In this document: piece after piece, positions 23,026 through 30,049 of the stretch
Layout: each line of letters opens with the position of its first letter
Numbering within the stretch: position 1 is the first letter of the stretch
Origin: Burkholderiaceae bacterium
GTDB lineage: Bacteria; Pseudomonadota; Gammaproteobacteria; Burkholderiales; Burkholderiaceae_E
NCBI GenBank assembly: GCA_023384005.1
Contig: JAHDXY010000018.1
Span: 1-33,178 of the forward strand
DNA length: 33,178 nt
Direction: 5' to 3'
Notes under the pieces: model-generated
Told to the model about the DNA's origin: nothing
Seen by the model: only the letters and a program-made list of their open reading frames with translations
The model's database searches: none
Position numbers and translations under genes: made by a program

Positions 23026-25055
23026 CTGCACCGACTCCCGCATTCGCTGGTGGCCCAATGCCCGCTGACCAGGGATTCGACGCCGTGCTCATCGCCAATC
23101 GCGGCGAGATCGCCTGCCGGGTCATTCGCAGCGCGCGCGCGCTCGGCCTGCGCACGGTGGCCGTCTACTCCGAAGCCGACGAGGGGGCCTTGCACGCGCG
23201 CATGGCCGATTCGGCCGTGCGGATCGGCGAGTCAGCGCCCTCCGAGAGCTACCTGAACGTCGAGCGCATCCTCGCCGCCTGCCAGGCGAGCGGCGCCGGC
23301 GCCGTGCACCCGGGCTACGGCTTTCTCGCCGAGAGTGCGAACTTCGCGCGCGCCTGTCGCGACGCGCGCCTGGTGTTCGTCGGCCCCTCGCCCGAAGCGA
23401 TCGAGGCGCTGGGAAACAAGGCGTTCGCGAAACGCCTCGCGCGCCGCGTCGGCGTGCCCTGCCTGCCGGGCTACGACGGTGACGATCAGTCGATCGAGAC
23501 GCTGCTCGCGCAGGCACGCGCGCTCGGGGGCAAGCTGATGATCAAGGCGGCGGCAGGCGGCGGCGGCAGGGGAATGCGCCGCTGCGACGATCCGTCCGAC
23601 GAAACCGCGTTGCGCGCGCTGATCGAGGCCGCGCGTCGCGAGGCGCTTGGCGCTTTCGGCGACGCCAGCCTGCTGCTCGAGTCGCTCCTCGCGGACGCCC
23701 GGCACGTCGAAGTGCAGGTATTTGGCGACGCGTGTGGCAACTTCGTGCACCTCGGAGAGCGCGAGTGCTCGACCCAGCGCCGGCACCAGAAGATCATCGA
23801 GGAAGCGCCCGCCACCGGGCTGGCACCCGAGGTTCGCGATGCGATGTGCGCCGGGGCGATCGCGCTCGCGCGCGAGGCCGGCTATCGCGGCGCCGGGACA
23901 GTGGAATTCCTGCTGCAACCCGACGGTCGCTTTCACTTTCTCGAGATGAACACGAGGCTGCAGGTCGAGCATCCGGCAACGGAGGCGGTCACCGGTATCG
24001 ATCTGGTCGAGTGGCAGCTTCGGGTCGCGCGCGGTGAGGCGCTTGCCCTCGCCCAGTCGCAGATCCGCTTCGATGGCCACGCGATCGAGGCCCGCCTTTG
24101 CGCCGAGGATCCGGAACAGGGTTTCGCGCCGCAGTCGGGGGTGATCCGGAGCCTGCGACTGCCCGACTCGGGGCAGGTGCGCGTCGATCACGGGCTGGGC
24201 GACCCGGCCTTCGTCTCGCCGCACTACGATTCGATGATCGCCAAGCTGATCGCGCACGGACGGGACCGCGAACAGGCGCGCGCCCGATTGCTCGGCGCAC
24301 TTGCGCAAACCCGGGTCGTCGGACTGCCCACGAACCGCTCGTACCTGATCGACTGCCTGCGCGCCCCTGCGTTCGTCGACGCGGCGATCTCCACGAACTG
24401 GCTCGAAGCCTGGTCTGCGACCCGCCAAGCCGCACCGCCCGACTCGCGCTGGTTCGCGATCGCGGCGGCGTGTCGCGTTTTCGCCGGCGGCGAGCGGCAC
24501 GGCGCGCTCGCGGGTTGGTCGTCCACCGGCTCGCTGCAGTCGACGATCCTGCTGCGCACCGGGGCGCATTCGCACAGCGTTCGGGTCGAGTCGTCGGCGC
24601 GGCTCGCGTGCACCGTATCGGGCGAAGGCTGGCGACACGAGATCGCGGCGCACATCGCGGATCGGTGGCGCGAGCGTGCCTGCGTCGACGGCATTGCGAC
24701 GCAGATCGCGCTGGTCGGCGATCTGGCAGGCGGCTGGCTCGACGCGCTCGGGCACTCGGCGCGCTTCGACGACTGCACGCTCGCGCCGTCGTCGGCCAGG
24801 CGATCGGCCGTCGACGGAAGGATGCTCGCGACAATGCACGGTCGAATCGCCGCCGTCGCGGTCGGGCACGGCGAGAGCGTTGCATTTGGACAGCGCCTGC
24901 TCTCGATCGAGGCGATGAAGATGGAGCATCACGTATGCGCGCCGACCGAGGGCGTCGTCGCGCAAATCGCGGTCCGCGACGGCGATCAGGTCAGCCCCGG
25001 TCGCCTGCTCGTCGTGATCGAACGCGACGCTCAAACCGAACAGGGTGTGCAGTGA
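23022..25055 (+). CDS. atuF: Acyl-CoA carboxylase alpha (biotin carboxylase + biotin carrier)
   Basis: A 677-residue alpha subunit. The biotin carboxylase part begins LIANRGEIACRVIRSARALG and holds the ATP-grasp glycine loop GGGGRGM (179-185), HPGYGFLAE and FLEMNTRLQVEHPATEAVTG. A middle domain links to the C-terminal biotinyl domain, whose EAMKMEH places the biotin-bearing Lys at 633. It supplies carboxybiotin to the beta subunit encoded two genes upstream, making the geranyl-CoA-type carboxylase complex. The ATG at 23022 overlaps the dehydrogenase stop. At its own end, GTGA overlaps the start of the shrunken hydratase remnant. Confidence 0.9.
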   Translation: MTAPTPAFAGGPMPADQGFDAVLIANRGEIACRVIRSARALGLRTVAVYSEADEGALHARMADSAVRIGESAPSESYLNVERILAACQASGAGAVHPGYGFLAESANFARACRDARLVFVGPSPEAIEALGNKAFAKRLARRVGVPCLPGYDGDDQSIETLLAQARALGGKLMIKAAAGGGGRGMRRCDDPSDETALRALIEAARREALGAFGDASLLLESLLADARHVEVQVFGDACGNFVHLGERECSTQRRHQKIIEEAPATGLAPEVRDAMCAGAIALAREAGYRGAGTVEFLLQPDGRFHFLEMNTRLQVEHPATEAVTGIDLVEWQLRVARGEALALAQSQIRFDGHAIEARLCAEDPEQGFAPQSGVIRSLRLPDSGQVRVDHGLGDPAFVSPHYDSMIAKLIAHGRDREQARARLLGALAQTRVVGLPTNRSYLIDCLRAPAFVDAAISTNWLEAWSATRQAAPPDSRWFAIAAACRVFAGGERHGALAGWSSTGSLQSTILLRTGAHSHSVRVESSARLACTVSGEGWRHEIAAHIADRWRERACVDGIATQIALVGDLAGGWLDALGHSARFDDCTLAPSSARRSAVDGRMLATMHGRIAAVAVGHGESVAFGQRLLSIEAMKMEHHVCAPTEGVVAQIAVRDGDQVSPGRLLVVIERDAQTEQGVQ

Positions 25056-25186
25056 CACGCCGGCGGATCGTTCGAAGTGACGGCATCGCGAGTGCGGGCG
25101 CGTTGCGCACGCTCGTGTTCACCGGCGCAGGAAGGGGTTCTTGCGCCGGCGGCGACCTCGAGCGTGCGACGAGGCTGGTGCCGTGA
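25052..25186 (+). pseudogene. 44-codon remnant of an enoyl-CoA hydratase (AtuE-type)
   Basis: A tiny frame whose middle reads TLVFTGAGRGSCAGGDLE. That is the oxyanion-hole signature of crotonases (normally VLTGAGRxFCAGGDL), which sits near residue 60 of a protein of about 260 residues; here it is near residue 22. The frame opens with a GTG that overlaps the alpha-subunit stop (GTGA) and closes with a TGA that overlaps the GTG of the thioesterase, so both ends are still coupled as in an intact operon. The simplest reading is a full-length hydratase gene that lost internal DNA on each side of the signature. The position between AtuF and the end of the cluster suits AtuE (isohexenylglutaconyl-CoA hydratase; AtuE in Pseudomonas lies between D and F). 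The product cannot be active. Confidence 0.75.
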
Positions 25187-25671
25187 CCGCACCCCAGGGA
25201 AGGCCGCGCTCGGCACGCGAACAGGCGCGTCTCGAGGTCGCGTTGCGCGAGCTGTTCGATCGACGGATCAGCTTCAACCAGGTGCTCGGGCTGCGGGTCG
25301 AATCGCTCGCACCAGAGTCGCTTGGGATCGGCTTCGACATGCGCCCGGAACTGGTCGGCCACTATCTCTACGGTCGCCTGCATGGCGGCGTGATCTCCGC
25401 GACGCTCGACGCGACCGGGGGGCTCGCGCTGGTCGTGGCCGGCGCCCACAAGCATCCCAACGACTCGACCGAACAGGTGATGGCTCGCTTTGCGAAGATC
25501 GGCACGATCGACATGCGCGTCGACTTCCTGCGCCCCGGCGTGGGGAAGCGATTCCACGCGAGCGCGACAGTCACCCGCCTCGGCGGACGCGTCGGCTCGA
25601 CCCAGATGCGACTGGAAAACGAGACGGGTCTGCTGATCGCAACCGGCAGCGCCGCTTACGTCGTGAGCTGA
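25183..25671 (+). CDS. Hotdog-fold acyl-CoA thioesterase, YigI-like
   Basis: A 162-residue single hotdog domain. The active-site helix motif LHGGVISATLDATGGLAL and the later IGTIDMRVDFLRPG and RVGSTQMRLENE strongly resemble E. coli YigI, a medium/long-chain acyl-CoA thioesterase. It would release stalled or over-accumulated acyl groups and free CoA during terpenoid or fatty-acid breakdown. The start is GTG at 25183, overlapping the stop of the hydratase remnant; an earlier alternative start is arginine-rich and less likely. It ends 2 bp from the convergent acyl-CoA dehydrogenase gene. Confidence 0.87.
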   Translation: MTAPQGRPRSAREQARLEVALRELFDRRISFNQVLGLRVESLAPESLGIGFDMRPELVGHYLYGRLHGGVISATLDATGGLALVVAGAHKHPNDSTEQVMARFAKIGTIDMRVDFLRPGVGKRFHASATVTRLGGRVGSTQMRLENETGLLIATGSAAYVVS

Positions 25672-25673
25672 GT

Positions 25674-26831
25674 TCAGCCCCGCTTCGCGCCAAGACCCAT
25701 CGAGCGCGAGATCACTTCCTTCATGATCTCGTTCGTGCCGCCATAGATCCTCTGCACCCGCGCGTCAGCATAGGCACGCGCGATCGGGTACTCCCACATG
25801 TAGCCGTAGCCTCCGTGCAGCTGCAGGCACTCGTCGATCACCTTGCATTGCAAGTCGCTGCACCAGTACTTCGCCATCGACGCGCTCGCCGTGTCAAGCT
25901 CCGAGCGCATCATGAGTTCCAGACACCGGTCGACGAACACGCGCGCGATCTGCACCTCGGTCTGGAGCTCGGCGAGCTTGAAGCGCGTGTTCTGGAACTG
26001 TGCGACTGTGGTTCCAAAAACACGCCGCTCGCGCACGTACTCGAGCGTCCAGTCGATCGCAGCCTGCGCGGACGCGACTGCGGTGACGGCGATCTGCAGG
26101 CGCTCCCACGGCAGTTCCTGCATCAGGTAGACGAAGCCCTCGTTCTCGTTTCCCAGCAGGTTCGTCGCCGGAACACGGGCGCCATCGAAGAACAGCTCCG
26201 AGGTATCCTGCGCCTTCATACCGATCTTCTTCAGGCGTTTGCCCTTCGAGAATCCCTCGGTACCCTGTTCGACGAGCACCAGACTGGTGCCCTTGGCTCC
26301 AGCCGCCGGGTTCGTCTTGGCGACCACGATGACGACGTCGGCATGCCATCCGTTGGTGATGAAGGTCTTCGATCCGTCGAGCACGAGGCTATCGCCGTCG
26401 CGCCGTGCGGTCGTCCTGATTCCCTGCAGATCGGATCCGGCCGCCGGTTCGCTCATCGCGATCGCGCCGATCGACTCGCCGCTCGCCATTGCCGGGAGAA
26501 AACGCGTCCTTTGCTCGAGGGAACCATAGTGCAGGATGTACGGTGCGACGATCTCCGAGTGCAGGCCGAAGCCGATCCCCGTCGCGTTGACTCGGGCGAG
26601 CTCCTCCATCACGACCACCGAGTAGAGCTTGTCGGCGCCGGCGCCGCCGAACTCCTGCGGCATCGACGTGCACAGGAAGCCGTTCGCCCCTGCGCTCGTC
26701 CAGACCTCGCGGTCGACAAACCCCTGATCTTCCCAGCGGTCGTGGTGGGGAACGATCTCCTTTTCGACGAATCGACGGAATGAGTCGCGAAAGATGTCGT
26801 GATCGTCGGTGAACAGTTGGCGTTCGATCAT
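25674..26831 (-). CDS. Acyl-CoA dehydrogenase, long-chain (LCAD) type
   Basis: A 385-residue FAD acyl-CoA dehydrogenase on the opposite strand. Family signatures are AMSEPAAGSDLQGIRTTARRDGD, LDGSKTFITNGWHAD, LLGNENEGFVYLMQELPWERLQ and HGGYGYMWEYPIARAYADARVQRIYGGTNEIMKE. The catalytic base is likely Glu243 in PWERLQ, as in mammalian LCAD, because the MCAD-type position is Gly (IYGGTNE). It may feed the chain-shortening cycles after the branched carboxylation steps, or act on ordinary fatty acids. It is convergent with the thioesterase gene and starts about 20 bp after the histidine kinase stop, on the same strand. Confidence 0.92.
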   Translation of the reverse strand: MIERQLFTDDHDIFRDSFRRFVEKEIVPHHDRWEDQGFVDREVWTSAGANGFLCTSMPQEFGGAGADKLYSVVVMEELARVNATGIGFGLHSEIVAPYILHYGSLEQRTRFLPAMASGESIGAIAMSEPAAGSDLQGIRTTARRDGDSLVLDGSKTFITNGWHADVVIVVAKTNPAAGAKGTSLVLVEQGTEGFSKGKRLKKIGMKAQDTSELFFDGARVPATNLLGNENEGFVYLMQELPWERLQIAVTAVASAQAAIDWTLEYVRERRVFGTTVAQFQNTRFKLAELQTEVQIARVFVDRCLELMMRSELDTASASMAKYWCSDLQCKVIDECLQLHGGYGYMWEYPIARAYADARVQRIYGGTNEIMKEVISRSMGLGAKRG

Positions 26832-26852
26832 TGGCGTGCTCGCTGATTGCCC

Positions 26853-28649
26853 CTACAGGCTTTCCTGGTGACGTGCCGTGCGCACCGCGTCGACAATCGG
26901 ACGCGCGAACTCGGACACGGAAAACGGCTTCTGGAGTACGGCGACGCCCGCAGGCGCGCGTCGCCGGATCGACGCGAGGTCTGATTCCCCGGTGATGATC
27001 ACCGCCGGCACCTGGGCTCCGATATGCTTGCGCAGCTCGAGGATCGACTGAATGCCATCGCGACCGCCAGGGAGCCGGTAGTCCGAAACGATGGCGTCGA
27101 CGAGACGATTCGCGGACTCGTCGTCTTTCAGCGCCTCCTCGACGTTGGCGCCGCTCGAATACACCGCGCCCCATTCGGTGAACAGCTCCTCGATCGCACG
27201 GCGCGCGTCGCGATCGTCTTCGATCAGCATCAGGTACGCACCGTTGAGCAAGTCGACGTCCGTGGTCGCCATGGCATCACCCGGCTCGCCGATGATCTCC
27301 GCGTGGCTGACCCATTGACCGGGCAAGGTCAGCGAAAACCGCGAGCCGCGCCCGGGAGCCGAACGAAGCGTCAGCAGGTGATTCGGAAGGTGATCGAGTG
27401 CCCTGCGCACGAGAAACAGGCCGAGGCCCAGGCCGCGCTCACGGTTGCGCTCGGCATTCGCCACCTGGAAGTACGGTTGCCAGATGTCGTCGAGGAACTT
27501 CACCTCGATGCCTTCGCCGGTGTCGGCCACGTCGATGCGGCACAGTCCGTCGCGGACCCTGACTCTGACCAGTACGCCGCGGCCCTCGCGACCTTCAGCG
27601 TGCGTGAACTTGACCGAGTTCGACACGAGGTTGAGCAACACACGCCAAAGCGTCATCGCATCGGAGGTGACCATCAGGCGACGCTCGGGAACGCGTATCC
27701 TGAGCTCGATCCCCTTGGCGAGCGCATCGGACGCAAACGATTCCTCCAGCCGGCGCAGCAACGGATTGAGTTCGACCAACCCGATGCGAATCGGCTCGGT
27801 ACCGCTGTCGTAGCGCGCCGCCGTGAGCAGGTGGTCCAGTGTCGCGCCGAGCGTGTCGATCGACTCGCCGAGGCGGTTCGCCTGACGCACTGCCTGAGTC
27901 ACATCGCCCTTCTCGAGCCCGCCCTTGAGTGCCGACAGGTGGAACACCGCCGCGACCATCGGCTGTCGCAAGTCGTGGCTCACCGCCGCGAGCAGCCTGG
28001 TCTTCTCCTGGTGCGCCTCCTCAGCCGCCCTCGCCCTGCGCTCGACTTCCTCCTGCGCCGCCTCCGCCCGCCGCCGCTGGGTGAAGAGCTCGCGTTCGCG
28101 GAATTCGATGGATCTGGTAAGCACCAAGCCCAGCAGGTTCACAGCGACCAGGTAGAGCATCAAACGAAGCGAGCCGATCCCTTCGAAACCCTCAGGCGCT
28201 ACGATGACCACAGTAACGCTAAAGGCAAGGCAGAGCGACGATACGACTCGTACTGGTAGTCGCAAGAAACCGTAGTTCAGGAACAGCGCAAACAGGACGA
28301 CCGGAAGCGGGCTGAATCCTTGCTTGACCAATCCGAACTTCGGCACCGCCACGATCGTAGCGATCCCAAACATGATCAGGAAACTGCACATCCCGACGAC
28401 TACTACATAGCGATCTGCTGCGAATTCCGATCGCCAATTGAGAATCCAGAACGTTAGCAACAGGATAGCCAGCATCAAGAACCGGATCAGGATCACCGCA
28501 GTGGTCTGGTTCGCTGACAGGCGCGGGACAGCTAGAAAGAGCGCGACGAGGACAATCGCGGCAATACACGCGTAACGCGCCCACGCCAACCCTGCGCGCC
28601 GATACTCCCGAAGGAAACTCCGTTCGATTTCTGGTTCGAAGGCGGTCAT
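26853..28649 (-). CDS. Hybrid histidine kinase with six membrane segments and receiver domain
   Basis: A 598-residue membrane sensor kinase. Six hydrophobic helices occupy about residues 22-180, then a coiled-coil linker (about 180-215). HisKA has the phospho-acceptor His225 (AAVSHDLRQPM). HATPase_c has N344 (NLVSNSVKFT), DVADTGEGI and GLGLGLFLV. A receiver domain (about 472-595) has phospho-acceptor Asp523 (VSDYRLPGGRDG) and Lys574 (LQKPF). The ATG at 28649 is taken; a GTG 14 codons upstream is possible. No partner regulator with DNA-binding output lies beside it. Base composition falls sharply upstream of the linker, so the membrane half differs from the kinase half. Confidence 0.92.
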   Translation of the reverse strand: MTAFEPEIERSFLREYRRAGLAWARYACIAAIVLVALFLAVPRLSANQTTAVILIRFLMLAILLLTFWILNWRSEFAADRYVVVVGMCSFLIMFGIATIVAVPKFGLVKQGFSPLPVVLFALFLNYGFLRLPVRVVSSLCLAFSVTVVIVAPEGFEGIGSLRLMLYLVAVNLLGLVLTRSIEFRERELFTQRRRAEAAQEEVERRARAAEEAHQEKTRLLAAVSHDLRQPMVAAVFHLSALKGGLEKGDVTQAVRQANRLGESIDTLGATLDHLLTAARYDSGTEPIRIGLVELNPLLRRLEESFASDALAKGIELRIRVPERRLMVTSDAMTLWRVLLNLVSNSVKFTHAEGREGRGVLVRVRVRDGLCRIDVADTGEGIEVKFLDDIWQPYFQVANAERNRERGLGLGLFLVRRALDHLPNHLLTLRSAPGRGSRFSLTLPGQWVSHAEIIGEPGDAMATTDVDLLNGAYLMLIEDDRDARRAIEELFTEWGAVYSSGANVEEALKDDESANRLVDAIVSDYRLPGGRDGIQSILELRKHIGAQVPAVIITGESDLASIRRRAPAGVAVLQKPFSVSEFARPIVDAVRTARHQESL

Positions 28650-28693
28650 ACGCGGCGTATACCTACAAGTACTGTGATCGGTTGGCTGCACGC

Positions 28694-28709
28694 ACGCATG
28701 CTCATGCGT
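28694..28709. promoter_or_regulatory. 7-bp inverted repeat upstream of the hybrid kinase
   Basis: ACGCATG-CT-CATGCGT is a perfect palindrome about 45 bp before the kinase start codon, in the place of an operator or promoter-overlapping site. Confidence 0.35.
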
Positions 28710-28725
28710 CTCGCGAACCTGTAGT

Positions 28726-28775
28726 TCGACCTATTACCGACGAACGTGGCAAGCGCGTAGTCCACTCGACCTATT
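28726..28775. repeat. Two direct copies of TCGACCTATT exactly 40 bp apart
   Basis: Identical 10-bp copies at 28726-28735 and 28766-28775. A 40-bp period is close to four helical turns, so both would face the same side of the DNA, as expected for paired binding sites upstream of the kinase gene. Confidence 0.4.
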
Positions 28776-29083
28776 CATCTTGTTGCCCCAACTCCGGCCG
28801 CGCAAGAGCTGTTACGCGTTGAGCACACAACGTCGGAGCGCGAATCGTTCTGATTCACCCGAAACTCTCTGTGGTTGAAATGCTGAACAGACCGCCAAAT
28901 AGCTTGCTAATGAGGCAATAAATCCGTTAATTTACATACAGTTAGGAAACGTTCTTTAGTTGCAACGTGAGCCGTGCTTGATCTTCCGAGTAGCGGTAGG
29001 CGCAATTTCGGTGTAGGAGCGAGCGGGCCGCGTTCGATTCCCCAGAACAGCGTAGCCACTGATCCGTTGATGCCAAGTCGTTT

Positions 29084-29875
29084 ATGAGCAATTCTCCCGT
29101 AGTTCGCGCCGGTACTGACCGGATCGGGATCATTCGCACGAAACCTCACAGTGAAGGCGCGCCCGAGCAATTGCCCTTTCGGGTTCGCATTGTTAGGAAC
29201 GAAGAGCAGTTGAGCAAGGCGGTCGACATCCGCGCTCAGGCATACGGGCGTCACTGGCCGAACCTCTCTCTGCGCCTCCAGCGCCCGGAAGATCAAGATC
29301 GAAACCCGAACTCACTCATTTTTCTGGCCGAATCGAAGGAAAGCAGCTCCCCGATGGGGACCATGCGAGTGGACACCAACCTCGTTACGCCCCTACAGAT
29401 CACGCGCGACGTTTCTCTGCCCGACAGCATTGCCAAGCGGACTATCGCGTACGTCACTCGATTGGGCGTTAAGCAGGGTTCCCTCGGGTCATTGGTAAAA
29501 CTCGCCCTCTTCAAGTCGTTGCACAGGTACTGCCTAGCGAAGCAGTTGCACTGGCTACTCGTTGGCGTGCGACCGCCAAACGATCGCGATTACGTTCGCC
29601 TCGGTTTCTCGGACATTATGAGCGAAGGTGTGCTAACGCCGATAACTTCGTCGGGTGGCATTCCTGTTCGGCTAATGTCGTTTGAAGTCATTTCTGCAGA
29701 GCGGAGGTGGTACACGTCGAGCCACCCTCTGTACAAGTTCATGTTTAGCGACTACCACCCTGACATCGAGGTGTTTTCCTCTGTCAGCGGTATGTGGTCG
29801 CGCCCACGCAGGGCAACGCCGAAGTTCACCGACAAGGTGTCAATCTTCGATGAGCTAGGCCTACCGCTGATTTGA
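29084..29875 (+). CDS. GNAT-like acyltransferase, FeeM/N-acyl amino acid synthase-like
   Basis: A 263-residue protein resembling the FeeM N-acyl amino acid synthase domain, a GNAT fold related to acyl-homoserine-lactone synthases. It has an N-terminal strand-helix RVRIVRNEEQLSKAVDIRAQAYG, then LIFLAES, the acyl-transfer strand PMGTMRVDTN...PLQ, and AYVTRLGVKQGSLGSLVKLALFKSLHRYC, followed by LLVGVRPPNDRDYVRLGF. FeeM joins a fatty acyl group from acyl-ACP to an amino acid. The C-terminal third (WYTSSHPLYKFMFSDYHPDIEVF) looks like a family-specific extension. It is lower in GC than genes outside the block and lies 174 bp before a membrane phosphodiesterase on the same strand. The substrate is unknown, and the family call is from motif pattern. 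Confidence 0.7.
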   Translation: MSNSPVVRAGTDRIGIIRTKPHSEGAPEQLPFRVRIVRNEEQLSKAVDIRAQAYGRHWPNLSLRLQRPEDQDRNPNSLIFLAESKESSSPMGTMRVDTNLVTPLQITRDVSLPDSIAKRTIAYVTRLGVKQGSLGSLVKLALFKSLHRYCLAKQLHWLLVGVRPPNDRDYVRLGFSDIMSEGVLTPITSSGGIPVRLMSFEVISAERRWYTSSHPLYKFMFSDYHPDIEVFSSVSGMWSRPRRATPKFTDKVSIFDELGLPLI

Positions 29876-30049
29876 AGGGCCGTATTAGTTCCTTCGAACC
29901 ACTCGATACGCCGCTTCTCTGCAACTCGTACTTACCGTTTGGAATGCGAAATCCGCCGCTTGTCGGCGACGTGACCGAATAGGGTCAGGTCCGATCAAAC
30001 TAGGGACCAACCTCCTACGAAGGGCGCGGCAGGCGCGTTGATCGAATCG

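Larger units (their letters stand above)
28650..29083. other. AT-richer intergenic regulatory region
   Basis: About 430 bp between the divergent kinase and acyltransferase genes. No gene is supported; a minus-strand frame across 28907-29296 overlaps the real acyltransferase and has no family features. It contains a palindrome (28694-28709), a pair of 10-bp direct repeats (28726 and 28766), and an AT-rich stretch near 28900-28955 with TTAATTTACATA, where a rightward promoter is likely. Confidence 0.55.

Noticed and set aside
20181-25055. Leucine-degradation (liu) cluster instead of acyclic-terpene type
   Set aside because: No HMG-CoA lyase and no MerR regulator in the cluster, and the dehydrogenase resembles citronellyl-CoA rather than isovaleryl-CoA dehydrogenase. 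The possibility is not fully excluded.
28907-29296. 129-codon minus-strand frame in the kinase-acyltransferase spacer
   Set aside because: Overlaps the acyltransferase N-terminus, has no family features, and spans the likely promoter.
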